Positions 1 through 7,828 of a stretch of 24,844 nt of DNA are shown here, one piece after another. Position 1 is the first letter of the stretch. The number at the start of each line of letters is the position of its first letter. The position numbers and the translations under genes were made by a program. The stretch lies in contig JABXGX010000006.1 of NCBI GenBank assembly GCA_016550405.1, positions 1-24,844 of the forward strand, written 5' to 3'. The stretch comes from an archaeon. GTDB lineage: Archaea; Asgardarchaeota; Hermodarchaeia; Hermodarchaeales; Hermodarchaeaceae. Below the pieces are notes generated by a model that was given only the letters and a program-made list of their open reading frames with translations, did not search any database and was not told where the DNA came from.

Positions 1-18
1 GTAACTGAAAGGGGAGGA

Positions 19-318
19 ATGACTGTAGAAGTGCATATTCGTGTCCCCAAAGACGAGCTTATTTCAGATGTAGTTGCTTGCTTTGGTGAACCTGAAAGGG
101 AACGGAAAATGGCACCAACAGCGAAAGATTTTGCTAAAGTTATATTGGTAACTGAAATGAAAGAAGATGCAGAAGCTTTTGTGGCAGATGTTTGTGCACA
201 AATGGATATCACCGCTGATCAGTTCGGAAATTATAGGGCAATGGTCATTACAACCGCGGGCCTTCCCGGAGCTTCTAAGGAAATTAAAGATGCGGCAAAG
301 AAACTAAAAACCCTTTAA
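19..318 (+). CDS. Unrecognised 99-residue protein
   Basis: I do not recognise this family. The protein is small, soluble and charged, with an alternating beta/alpha look (a hydrophobic strand near residues 40-46, another near 74-78) and a lysine-rich C-terminal helix. There is no signal peptide, membrane segment or cysteine cluster. The ATG sits directly behind a GGGGAGGA sequence (11-18), only about one base away, which is tight for a ribosome-binding site. The frame is also open to the window's first base, so the true start could lie upstream and the gene may be clipped; a GTG at 31 is better spaced from the GGAGG. It ends 24 nt before the convergent zinc-finger gene. Coding status is likely from length, the purine-rich start region and sensible composition; function is unknown. 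Confidence 0.65.
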   Translation: MTVEVHIRVPKDELISDVVACFGEPERERKMAPTAKDFAKVILVTEMKEDAEAFVADVCAQMDITADQFGNYRAMVITTAGLPGASKEIKDAAKKLKTL

Positions 319-342
319 CGGCTCATTGGTGATTTAGATAAA

Positions 343-510
343 TTACCCAAATCTAAGTTCGTGTGTTTCGGATTCATGACCGCACACAGGGCATTGGTAT
401 TTCTTTTTCTTGTACACACAAGCACGATGAAACGAGGCGTTACAATTGGAGCATTTGATTGGTGTTTGAACCATCTTTCCGCACGCTTGACAGACATCAT
501 CGGAACTCAA
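343..510 (-). CDS. Tiny C4HC3 RING/PHD-like zinc finger protein
   Basis: This 55-residue reading frame with a TTG start carries eight regularly spaced metal ligands: C7-x2-C10, C20-x2-C23, H28-x2-C31 and C40-x2-C43. The last pair reads CPVC and the histidine sits in an FHRAC context. This order, C4HC3, is that of cross-brace zinc domains (PHD, RING-CH and RING-like fingers). The whole protein is little more than the domain, followed by a short acidic tail. The frame is closed upstream by a TAG at 523-525 and has no ATG; TTG at 510 is the only common initiation codon, with an AGGA about 10 nt upstream. It lies 91 nt downstream of the permease gene on the same strand. Known small prokaryotic RING-like proteins act in ubiquitin-like systems or bind nucleic acid or protein; which applies here cannot be told. 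A pair of separate zinc knuckles is an alternative fold. Confidence 0.72.
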   Translation of the reverse strand: MSSDDVCQACGKMVQTPIKCSNCNASFHRACVYKKKKYQCPVCGHESETHELRFG

Positions 511-601
511 AATATCACATTCCTATTAGATTAGTACCCACGAACTACATGATTAAACGTTTCTCTTGTATTTTTTTAGACTAATTATGCCTGTTGAAAC
601 C

Positions 602-1528
602 TTAGACTTCCTTCTCTTTGATGTAGGGGACTCCTATGGCCTTTGGTGGTATTGATCGCCGAATAATTCCCAAGGCAATAATGACTGAGACATAAGGAAT
701 CATTTGAATAAAATTCCCAGCCCCCACAAGGAAGTCCCACCCTGGGGCGATTTGTAAAGCGTAATTAAGGCCACTGGTAAAGCCAAAGAAAAGTCCGGCT
801 ATTAAGATTCCAATGGGATTCCAGTTTCCAAAGATCATCGCGGCAAGAGCAATGAAGCCGGCACCACTAGTCATCCCTTTCCCAAACCAGGAACCAAAGC
901 CAATCGACATTTGGGCACCACCCATTGCAGCAAGTGCACCACTTAGAAGTACTCCGTAAATTCGGTACCGTTCAACACTAATCCCAGCAGTATCTAGTGT
1001 ACTGGGGTCTTCTCCGGAAGCACGGAGGCGAAGCCCGAAAGGTGTCCGATAAAGCACGAACCAGCAAATAGGCACCAGGGCGAACATGATGAAAATTAAG
1101 GGGGAGAGAAACCCAATGCCCGGAAGGTAAATCTCAGGAAGCGATGTAACTCCAGGAGATACTCCGCGTAATCCCCAGATAACAAAGAGCATTAACGTCG
1201 TAAATCCAGCTGCAAATAGGAGAATGCCTGTTCCGCTTACAATGTGATTGCCTTTTAGTTTGACAGTTACTATTGCATGGATTGCAGCAACTAGCACTCC
1301 TGATATTATAGCCCCAAGGACACCCAACCATGGATTGTCTGTGAAGTAGGTTACCGCCACTGCCGCAAAAGCACCCATAAGCATGATACCTTCAAGGGCG
1401 ATATTGACGATCCCTGACCTTTCAGAAAACATACCACCGAGCCCAGCGAGAACCAGGGGAGTTCCCACTTGAAGTGTTGAATTGATTATCCAACCAAAGA
1501 GAATGAGTGTCGCTGGATCAAATTGCAT
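602..1528 (-). CDS. nupQ: BMP-family nucleoside ABC transporter permease (NupQ type)
   Basis: This is one of two membrane subunits of an ABC importer for nucleosides, of the BPD_transp_2 family (YufQ/NupQ branch). The 308-residue protein is almost wholly hydrophobic with about eight to ten membrane segments. Family hallmarks are the N-terminal stretch around residues 25-48 (LAGLGGMFSERSG then NIALEGIMLMGA), the cytoplasmic coupling loop near 165-190 (RTPFGLRLRASGEDP, then DTAGI) and a glycine-rich segment around 205-235. The ATG is preceded by GGAGGTGA at seven bases' distance, which fixes the start. It overlaps the end of the preceding permease by 11 bases, so the two are translationally coupled. 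The specific substrate (purine or other nucleoside) is inferred from family and context, not shown. Confidence 0.93.
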   Translation of the reverse strand: MQFDPATLILFGWIINSTLQVGTPLVLAGLGGMFSERSGIVNIALEGIMLMGAFAAVAVTYFTDNPWLGVLGAIISGVLVAAIHAIVTVKLKGNHIVSGTGILLFAAGFTTLMLFVIWGLRGVSPGVTSLPEIYLPGIGFLSPLIFIMFALVPICWFVLYRTPFGLRLRASGEDPSTLDTAGISVERYRIYGVLLSGALAAMGGAQMSIGFGSWFGKGMTSGAGFIALAAMIFGNWNPIGILIAGLFFGFTSGLNYALQIAPGWDFLVGAGNFIQMIPYVSVIIALGIIRRSIPPKAIGVPYIKEKEV

Positions 1529-3128
1529 CCGTTTTCACCTCCACAAAGGTAACACCCTGTCGATATAGGAGAAGGAAGCTCCATATCCCAAAGATGAGAC
1601 CTAATACTCCTAAGACACTGAGTGGAATGAGGAGTGTACCACCTAGCAAGACCATAGTAGCGTACCCGATGACTATCCAAATAATCGCTGAAGGTATGAT
1701 AGCAACACTCGACCACTTCTGTGTTGTCATAAGAGCATAGAATACAAAGAGCGATATGAGACCAAGCATCACTGCGAGGGTTGCTAGACCAACAAACATT
1801 GCGAAGAATGGATCAGTAAGAATCAAAGTGAAGATGTCACCGATAAGCCCAGCCTGGACAAGAGCACCAAACATACCTGCACCAATAGCAATGCTAGCGA
1901 TACCACCAATCAAGGCTACAATTGATCCGATGAAGATGGGAAAGGCTTTGATTGGGTCTTTTACAAGCCTTTTCGCCCATGTGATTCCTTTCTTCGCTAG
2001 CCACATGACGATTTTAGGTGCAGCAACGAAAAGCACAACTAGCCCTTGTATGACATCTACCATTTCGGCGGGAACGCCTCCAACCGTTTGCATGGGTATT
2101 GCACCAGCTCGGAGAAATCCGAAGAAAATGGCTCCTAAGAGCACGCCTATGGGGTTATTCGCACCCAGTACAGCAACAGTGATACCGTCAAAACCAAGTC
2201 CCGCAGACCAACCATCTTGGAACCGATGATAGTATCCAAGAATTTCAACGGCACCAGCAAGCCCTGCAAGGCATCCACTAAGGAAAAGCGAAATCACAAT
2301 CATTTTCTTGGGATTAATTCCAGCTGCTTGAGCAGCAGACTCATTCTTACCAACTGCTCGCATCTCATAGCCGAGGACAGTGTTTCTGAGAAGGATCCAG
2401 ATTACAATAACAGCAAAGATGCCAATAACAAACCCAAAATTGAGGAAATTTGACCCGAGGATTTTAGCGAGCTCAGCTGTGGGAAAGATGAGGGGAGTTC
2501 GAGCTTGTGGTTGAACTTGTCCTGGTTCTTGAAGTGGTCCAGCTGCTAGCCATTGAGTAAAAAGAGTCGCAACAAAAGTCATCATCATCGTAGTTACAAC
2601 TTCATGCGCTCCTCGATACGCTTTCAATAATGCTGGGACGAGGGCCCATAAACCGCCTATGATGAAGCCAGCCACTAAAGCAATAAAAGGATGAATAACC
2701 GGTGGCAACAAGATCATAAAACCGACAACCGTTGCAGCCATCGACCCAATATATAGCTGACCTTCAGCACCAATATTGAAGAGTCCAGCTTGGAAGGCCA
2801 ACGCTACTGCAAGACCAGTAAATATGAGAGGAGTTGCATACCAGAAAATGAGATCAGCTCGAGCAAAGGCTCCAAGAATCAGAGTTCGAAACGCTATGAA
2901 TGGATTATATCCTGTCGCAAGCATTATCAAGGATGTAGCAAAAATCGCGAGTATGATAGACATAATTGCCCATCCGATTTGAAGCAATCCTCGCTTGAGA
3001 TTAGACCACCTAAAAAAGCCTATGAACTGGAAATAGAGACCTCTAAAAAATTCAGAAACCCCGCTTCTGTCCCTATGCGTTTCTTCCACTCTCATTTCAG
3101 AATTCGGAGTTACTTTGTCGTCATTCAT
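1518..3128 (-). CDS. nupP: BMP-family nucleoside ABC transporter permease (NupP type) with extra C-terminal membrane domain
   Basis: This is the second membrane subunit of the nucleoside importer. Residues about 50-375 form the normal BPD_transp_2 permease, with NIGAEGQLYIG at 118-128, the coupling loop near 249-272 (GYEMRAVGKNESAAQAAGI) and LGANNPIGVLLGAIFFGF at 321-338. Family members usually stop near 350-370 residues; this one has 536. The added part (about 390-536) looks like four further membrane segments (roughly 395-418, 438-466, 474-497, 499-522) that I cannot match to a named domain. An N-terminal charged stretch of about 45 residues is also present. The ATG overlaps the ATPase stop codon in an ATGA arrangement, with GGAG eight bases upstream, so start and coupling are well supported. 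The extension is in frame and in keeping with its surroundings, not a frameshift artefact. Confidence 0.93.
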   Translation of the reverse strand: MNDDKVTPNSEMRVEETHRDRSGVSEFFRGLYFQFIGFFRWSNLKRGLLQIGWAIMSIILAIFATSLIMLATGYNPFIAFRTLILGAFARADLIFWYATPLIFTGLAVALAFQAGLFNIGAEGQLYIGSMAATVVGFMILLPPVIHPFIALVAGFIIGGLWALVPALLKAYRGAHEVVTTMMMTFVATLFTQWLAAGPLQEPGQVQPQARTPLIFPTAELAKILGSNFLNFGFVIGIFAVIVIWILLRNTVLGYEMRAVGKNESAAQAAGINPKKMIVISLFLSGCLAGLAGAVEILGYYHRFQDGWSAGLGFDGITVAVLGANNPIGVLLGAIFFGFLRAGAIPMQTVGGVPAEMVDVIQGLVVLFVAAPKIVMWLAKKGITWAKRLVKDPIKAFPIFIGSIVALIGGIASIAIGAGMFGALVQAGLIGDIFTLILTDPFFAMFVGLATLAVMLGLISLFVFYALMTTQKWSSVAIIPSAIIWIVIGYATMVLLGGTLLIPLSVLGVLGLIFGIWSFLLLYRQGVTFVEVKTDAI

Positions 3129-4717
3129 CGTACTGACTCCTTTGCAATTGCTTCCTCAGTTTCTCCTGCCATCAGGAGTCCCAATTCTCGCTCATCTGTT
3201 TCTTCTGGCATTTTTATGGCTACGATCTTTCCTTCAAAGATGACGGCGATTCGATCTGCTACGTTACGTACCTCATCTAAGTCAGCTGAAATCAAAAAAA
3301 TCGCCACACCCTGATCACGCATCCGGATGAGAGCATTGTGAATATATTCAGTTGCCCCAACATCAAGACCTCGAGTTGGATTTGATGCGAGGAGTAGCTT
3401 GGGATTTGTTCCCATCGCTCGTGCAGCAATGACCTTTTGCTGGTTTCCCCCAGAGAGTGTGGATACAGGCTCATCGATATTTCGTAGTCGAATTGAATAG
3501 TCTTTTACAAGGTGATTTGAATAGTCATCAATATTAGCAGCATTTAGAAATGAATTCATCGGTCCAATAGCAAAGGGAGGGCGATATTGTCCACCCAGAA
3601 TGAGATTCTCTTTTATTGAAAAATCTAAAATTAATCCACGTTTTTGTCGATCCTGAGGGATATAACCAACACCTATACGTCGAACCTTCCGAGTTTTGTA
3701 TTTGGTAATTCGTTCCCCTTCGATGTAAATTTCGCCAGTAGTAGGTTTTCGAAGCCCCCAGATGGCTTCAACGAGTTCGCGTTGCCCATTCCCATGGACA
3801 CCTGCCAAACCAAGAATTTCACCCGCTTTGATTTCAAAAGACACTCCTCGAACAGCAGGAAGCCCTCGATCATCGCGAACATGGAGATTATCTACTTGGA
3901 GCACTGGAGCACCAGGTTTAGCCGGGGTCTTTGCCACGCGAAAGACGACTTTCCGTCCCACCATCATTTCAGCTAATTGCTCTCGTGAAGTATCTTTCCT
4001 GTTTACAGTTCCAACAAGCTCACCATCACGGAGAACTGTGATACGATCACAAAGTGCCATGGGTTCGCGAAGTTTGTGTGTAATGAGGATGATTGTTTTT
4101 CCTTCTTCACGGAAGGTCTCAAGCGTCTCAAAAAGTTCATCGACTTCTTGAGGAGTCAAAACAGCAGTGGGCTCATCAAGAATGAGAATATCTGCTTGGC
4201 GATAAAGAATCTTAATAATTTCAACTTGTTGCTGCTGGCCAACTGAAAGATCTTGAATCTTAGCACGAGGATCGATGTTGAGGGCGTTTTCTTTGCTAAT
4301 GCGCCTGATTTCTCTTTCAGCTCCTTTAAAATCCGTAGGCATCATAGGATTTACGCTTGGCTTCCAGACACGTAAGTTAGCCATTAGGTTCAAATACATC
4401 GGCTCGGCGCCTATTATGACATTCTCAGTGACAGTTAGATTTGGAATTAGTTTGAAGTGTTGATGGACCATTCCGATTCCGTAGCGAACAGCATCGTGAG
4501 GGGATTTGAAATTCACTTCTTGTCCTCGAACCCTGATTGTTCCTGATGTTCGTTCAATTAAACCATATAAGACGTTCATCAGAGTAGTTTTTCCAGCTCC
4601 ATTTTCTCCTAATAGGCCATGGACTTCACCTTCTTTGATATGTAGGGTGATGTCCTTGTTTGCTTGAACATTTCCAGGAAATATCTTCCAGATGTGTTCG
4701 ACTTCAATGGCATTCAT
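3125..4717 (-). CDS. nupO: Nucleoside ABC transporter ATP-binding protein, two ABC domains (NupO type)
   Basis: This is the energy-coupling subunit of the importer, with two ATPase domains in one 530-residue chain, the layout of RbsA and YufO/NupO. Domain 1 has Walker A GENGAGKT at 37-44, a Q-loop at about 83-88 (MVHQHF), signature LSVGQ at 157-161 and Walker B ILILDEP at 177-183. Domain 2 (from about 272) has a degenerate Walker A at 306-314 (GVHGNGQRE, lacking the GKT), signature LSGGNQQK at 421-428 and a Walker B in which the acidic pair is replaced (LLLASNPT, 441-448). Loss of catalytic residues in the second half is normal for this family, which keeps one hydrolytic site. It lies downstream of bmpA after a terminator-like hairpin and overlaps nupP by four bases. 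GAGG lies about eight bases before the ATG. Confidence 0.95.
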   Translation of the reverse strand: MNAIEVEHIWKIFPGNVQANKDITLHIKEGEVHGLLGENGAGKTTLMNVLYGLIERTSGTIRVRGQEVNFKSPHDAVRYGIGMVHQHFKLIPNLTVTENVIIGAEPMYLNLMANLRVWKPSVNPMMPTDFKGAEREIRRISKENALNIDPRAKIQDLSVGQQQQVEIIKILYRQADILILDEPTAVLTPQEVDELFETLETFREEGKTIILITHKLREPMALCDRITVLRDGELVGTVNRKDTSREQLAEMMVGRKVVFRVAKTPAKPGAPVLQVDNLHVRDDRGLPAVRGVSFEIKAGEILGLAGVHGNGQRELVEAIWGLRKPTTGEIYIEGERITKYKTRKVRRIGVGYIPQDRQKRGLILDFSIKENLILGGQYRPPFAIGPMNSFLNAANIDDYSNHLVKDYSIRLRNIDEPVSTLSGGNQQKVIAARAMGTNPKLLLASNPTRGLDVGATEYIHNALIRMRDQGVAIFLISADLDEVRNVADRIAVIFEGKIVAIKMPEETDERELGLLMAGETEEAIAKESVR

Positions 4718-4744
4718 CCTAGTCGCCTCGGTACACGTAGAATC

Positions 4745-4789
4745 GGCACGAGCATTCCATCATAGAACGTCGAATGATACCCAAGTGCC
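4745..4789 (-). promoter_or_regulatory. Nested inverted repeat in the leader of the ABC ATPase gene
   Basis: Between the bmpA terminator and the ATPase start, GGCAC (4745-4749) pairs with GTGCC (4785-4789), and inside it CATTC (4753-4757) pairs with GAATG (4772-4776). The two nested arms could fold in the mRNA or act as a DNA site. A TATA-like element on the minus strand (rc of 4797-4806, ATTAAATACT) sits just upstream and could give the transporter genes their own promoter. Regulatory role is inference. Confidence 0.35.
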
Positions 4790-4821
4790 ATTTTCTAGTA
4801 TTTAATCTCAATGCTCGTCAA

Positions 4822-4869
4822 CCAAAAAAACTAGAAAAAGAAAGGGAGAGGGGCCTACTGGCCCACTCT
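4822..4869 (-). terminator. Hairpin plus T-rich tract between bmpA and the ABC genes
   Basis: Read on the minus strand, AGAG-t-GGGCC (4869 to 4860) pairs with GGCCC-CTCT (4855 to 4847) around a four-base loop: nine base pairs with one bulged base. It is followed by a pyrimidine/T-rich run that includes TTTCTTTTTC and a T8 run (4822-4846). It lies only 8 nt after the bmpA stop. This is the classic place for a partial terminator that lets the binding protein be made in excess over the membrane complex. Confidence 0.7.
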
Positions 4870-4877
4870 TTTTTCAG

Positions 4878-6002
4878 CTACAACCAAACAAGATCAGTTG
4901 GAACAGAATAGGTTCCGTTAATAATGCCTTGTGCAATCATAGCAATTTTGTTTTGGTCAGTTGTTGAAACCGCCCAGTTAGTTCCGAGTAGTGTGTTGTT
5001 CATTTCCCACCCAACACCACCATTTGCTAAGTTCCAGAAGGAAAGCCCGGCGATGCTTGAACCGCCAATCACCTTTTGGACGATGGTTTGGTTAATGGCA
5101 ACATCTACACGCTTCAACATAGAAGTCAATACTGCTGTTGGAGCTACAGGATTGTCTGGATCAGCTGTGCCAAGATACATTTGTGGACTGTCGACACCAA
5201 TGGCCCAGACGGGACCGATGGTTGCGTTGTTTTTAATGGCTGAGTCAATGACTCCAAGGCCAGAACGTCCGGCTGCAGCAAAGATGATATCGAAACCTGT
5301 GGTATATAGACCATCCGCGAGGGTTTCTGCATAACCTGGGTTAGCCCAGTCACCTACCCACGCATTGTCTACGTTGGCTGTTTGGGTCGCGTTCATTGCA
5401 ATGCCAGGGACGGTGATGTTGGCTCCGTAGAAGTATCCGGCAGCAAATTCGCGGATAAGTGGGATATCCATTCCGCCCACGAAGGCGATGTTACCTGTGG
5501 CGGTGTATATTCCAGCAAGGGCGCCTACAAGGGCAGAACCCTCATTTGCTGAGAAGAGAATTGATCGAACATTGGTATAGTTAACAGGATCGATGTACAT
5601 GTCGACGATTGCAAATTCTTGTGTAGGATGATCTGCAGCAACTGCCATGACGGCATCAGCTTGGTCAAATCCAATACTGATAATTAGATCATAGGGATTA
5701 GCTAGTCCTGCATGCTCTGCATAAGCCCGTAAGAAGGGCTCATATTCAGCGATGGCAGTAGGCTCAACATAGGTGTAGTTGACATTGAAATCGTTGTGGG
5801 CCATTACAGCACCAGCGTAACATCCGTCGTTGAATGATTTGTCACCAAGACCACCTGTAGCAAACACGATCGCTACTTCATCGGGGTTATCAATAGGAGT
5901 AGGCGGAATTGGTGGGAAGAAGATAAAGATGGCCGCAGCGCCAACTGTAACCACTATGATAATCACTATTAGAATAACGGCTATGAGTGAATTTCGTTTC
6001 AT
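4878..6002 (-). CDS. bmpA: BMP-family nucleoside-binding protein (PnrA/Med-like)
   Basis: This is the substrate-binding component of the nucleoside importer, held outside the cell. The ATG at 6002 follows GGAGGAG with good spacing; the frame is open further upstream but that part is leader and pseudogene remnant, so the 374-residue version is preferred. Residues 1-8 are charged and 8-29 form one hydrophobic helix, followed by a proline-rich linker (30-40). There is no lipobox cysteine, so an uncleaved membrane anchor is likely. The binding domain starts near 42 with the BMP hallmark GDKSFNDG (53-60), then DLIISIGFDQADAV (105-118), and the hinge region around 150-190 (FSANEGSALVGALAGI, then NIAFVGGMDIP). 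All agree with PnrA-type purine nucleoside receptors. It is the first gene of the transporter set and is separated from the rest by a terminator. Confidence 0.94.
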   Translation of the reverse strand: MKRNSLIAVILIVIIIVVTVGAAAIFIFFPPIPPTPIDNPDEVAIVFATGGLGDKSFNDGCYAGAVMAHNDFNVNYTYVEPTAIAEYEPFLRAYAEHAGLANPYDLIISIGFDQADAVMAVAADHPTQEFAIVDMYIDPVNYTNVRSILFSANEGSALVGALAGIYTATGNIAFVGGMDIPLIREFAAGYFYGANITVPGIAMNATQTANVDNAWVGDWANPGYAETLADGLYTTGFDIIFAAAGRSGLGVIDSAIKNNATIGPVWAIGVDSPQMYLGTADPDNPVAPTAVLTSMLKRVDVAINQTIVQKVIGGSSIAGLSFWNLANGGVGWEMNNTLLGTNWAVSTTDQNKIAMIAQGIINGTYSVPTDLVWL

Positions 6003-6029
6003 TTTTTTGGCTCCTCCAATCGACCTCTT

Positions 6030-6091
6030 CCAGAAATAGCATCTTTGCTTAAAGAAGTATTGTTCACTTATTTGAGCCGACTTATTTCTGG
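6030..6091 (-). promoter_or_regulatory. Structured 5' leader of bmpA
   Basis: A perfect nine-base inverted repeat, CCAGAAATA (6030-6038) with TATTTCTGG (6083-6091), encloses 44 nt. Two smaller stems can form inside it on the RNA strand: AAGU with ACUU around seven bases, and CUUU with AAAG around AAGC. Together these give a possible three-way junction ending 13 nt before the ribosome-binding site. I do not see the conserved core of the known purine riboswitch. A cis-acting control element is inference. Confidence 0.35.
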
Positions 6092-6129
6092 TATGGTCCA
6101 AAGAGCTTGAAATGTGTAGAAGCAAAGGA

Positions 6130-6142
6130 GTATAAAAATATA
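6130..6142 (-). promoter_or_regulatory. TATA-like element upstream of bmpA
   Basis: The plus-strand run GTATAAAAATATA reads TATATTTTTATAC on the minus strand. A start about 25 nt downstream would give a leader of about 110 nt that contains the structured repeat. Archaeal TATA boxes are A/T-rich elements of this kind; no second sequence check is possible here. Confidence 0.4.
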
Positions 6143-6219
6143 GACATTGCTCAAGTGGAAAGAAAACTGGTTCCATTAGTGTAACGAAGCCCATTTCGTC
6201 AGATGTCGATGATGAATCC

Positions 6220-6528
6220 CTAGGATTTCACAACCAGAAGATTTGTACGACCTAGCTGATCTCGTTTCCCTTCAGCTTCATGGACATGCCCGCTATACAC
6301 AGCAAGAGGTGAGGCTTCATCGATGAAATCCCCAAGACTCTGATATCCAATGTGGTTACCACTCCAGGTCATGTCGACAGTGGTTCCATAGGGAGGAGTA
6401 TGGGTGCACAAGATAAGATTTTCAAGATAATAGAATCGGCTGAGTATTTGCTGGACTTTTTCTTCAGAGGGCCCAACAGGCAAGCCGGGAAAACCCTCGC
6501 CTAAGCCAGCAAAGGCCTTTCCTTTCCT
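6220..6528 (-). pseudogene. Metallophosphoesterase remnant (C-terminal half, frameshifted)
   Basis: The frame opens at a stop (6529-6531) and encodes only the C-terminal part of a calcineurin-like phosphoesterase. It has the late family blocks THTPPYGT, a G-x-H segment and SGHVHEAEG (metal-binding histidines) followed by DQLGRTNLLVV. The N-terminal blocks that supply the first metal ligands (D-x-H, GD, GNHD) are absent from this strand, where the divergent DUF362 gene begins instead. The predicted end is also broken. Where the family has V-N-P-G after the last strand, this reads VVKS and stops; removing one A within 6226-6229 restores VVNPR and continues the frame. Truncation plus frameshift together indicate a decaying gene, not one sequencing error. 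Confidence 0.7.
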
Positions 6529-6637
6529 TCATAGCAGGGAAATGTTACCTACCATCTGAAAAAGGGTAAAGGGGATAAGGGAAGCCTGTACAATGAGGAA
6601 CCACGCCGATACTGAATCTTCTGAAGGTTGGTTGTCG

Positions 6638-7825
6638 ATGGCAAAATCTGACGTGTTGTATGTGGATCGGTCCGTATATCCACGCTATTCAATGCTTGAT
6701 AAGCTTGAGGTCTTGTGGGATAAGCTTGGGCTAAACAAAGCAATCAAGGAAGATGATCGTGTTATCATTAAGACGCATTTTGGCGCCTATGGTAACCTCA
6801 TGTACATGCGCCCAGCACTTCTCCGAAAAGCCGTTGACCTCGTAAAGGCTCAAAAAGGGTGGCCGATTCTAGCGGAATCCGCGGGATTAGGGTATGGTGT
6901 CGGGTTATATGGTGGGCGAACCACGGCGGCTGAGTATTTTAAGATGGCTGCGGCGAATGGATATACAATTGGGACCATGGGTGCTCCTATTGTGTTAATG
7001 GATGGATATTGGGGAACAGACACGTTTACAGTTCCCATTAAAGGAAAGCATCTGAATCAAGTCGAAGTCGCTATGGCGCTGCGCGATGCCGATGTCGTTG
7101 TGGTCATGACTCACTTCAAAGGTCATGGCGGGACTGGCATGGGTGGAACATTGAAGAATCTGGGGATTGGGTGTGTAGGCAAATACAGCAAGACAATGAT
7201 GCATGGTCCACAAAACCCTGTGGTTAACGCGGATGATTGTAAGGGTCCTGAGTGTAGTAAATGTGTGCGTGTGTGTCCGACTCGATGTATCACAGTTGAT
7301 CCGAAAGTGAAAATTGACTTGGATCGCTGTATTCACTGTATTCACTGTGTTTCTGCGTGCCGACAAGCTGAATCGAAAGCCATCACTGCAAAGTGGGGTG
7401 AGAACCCTCCTGCGGCAACCGAGCGAATGATAGAAAATGCTTGGGGAGTCGTGGATGGTATTGGTCGTGACCGATTCTATTACTTTAATGTCGCATTGGA
7501 TATCAGTGAATGGTGCGATTGTATGCCAGCTGGTCCGCAAGCTCTAGTACCAGATTTAGGTATCTTTGCGTCCCGAGATCCTGTGGCAGTTGACGCCGCA
7601 AGCATGGACAAGTTGAATGAAGCTTTACCTATCGCTAGTTCTGCGTGTGGAGACATTGCACCTGGTGAGGATAAACTAGCTGTGGCGACACCGTGGCCTG
7701 ATCCGCATACAGGAGAGAGAACGCCAACCCAGTGTCATCTGGTTCAATTAGATTATGCTTCCGAACTTGGCTTAGGCCAGAAGGAGTATAAGCTCAAACA
7801 CGTTGACAAACCAAAGCCAACATAG
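6638..7825 (+). CDS. DUF362 protein with two 4Fe-4S cluster motifs
   Basis: A 395-residue DUF362-family protein. The N-terminal two-thirds carry the conserved DUF362 blocks: DRVIIKTHFGAYGN near 40-53, a GYGVGLYGGR segment near 85-94, and VVVVMTHFKGHGGTGMGGTLKNLGIG near 153-178. A bacterial ferredoxin-like insert follows, with cysteines 201, 206, 209, 213 (last followed by proline) and 231, 234, 237, 241, enough for two 4Fe-4S clusters. A final DUF362 segment includes DPVAVDAASMDKLN. The reaction of this family is not established; electron transfer or metal-linked chemistry is plausible. The ATG at 6638 fits where relatives begin; an in-frame ATG at 6593 would add 15 residues with little family character. 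It ends 3 nt from the convergent phosphoribosyltransferase gene. Confidence 0.9.
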   Translation: MAKSDVLYVDRSVYPRYSMLDKLEVLWDKLGLNKAIKEDDRVIIKTHFGAYGNLMYMRPALLRKAVDLVKAQKGWPILAESAGLGYGVGLYGGRTTAAEYFKMAAANGYTIGTMGAPIVLMDGYWGTDTFTVPIKGKHLNQVEVAMALRDADVVVVMTHFKGHGGTGMGGTLKNLGIGCVGKYSKTMMHGPQNPVVNADDCKGPECSKCVRVCPTRCITVDPKVKIDLDRCIHCIHCVSACRQAESKAITAKWGENPPAATERMIENAWGVVDGIGRDRFYYFNVALDISEWCDCMPAGPQALVPDLGIFASRDPVAVDAASMDKLNEALPIASSACGDIAPGEDKLAVATPWPDPHTGERTPTQCHLVQLDYASELGLGQKEYKLKHVDKPKPT

Positions 7826-7828
7826 AGT

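Noticed and set aside
315..500. 61-residue minus-strand frame with ATG
   Set aside because: It overlaps the zinc-finger frame in another phase and lacks any domain; the C4HC3 frame explains the region better.
1756..2229. 157-residue plus-strand frame inside the NupP gene
   Set aside because: Shadow of the hydrophobic permease on the other strand, with typical reverse-complement composition.
6003..6194. N-terminal extension of bmpA to an ATG at 6194
   Set aside because: The added 64 residues have no family character, overlap the phosphoesterase remnant and structured leader, and GGAGGAG fixes the start at 6002.
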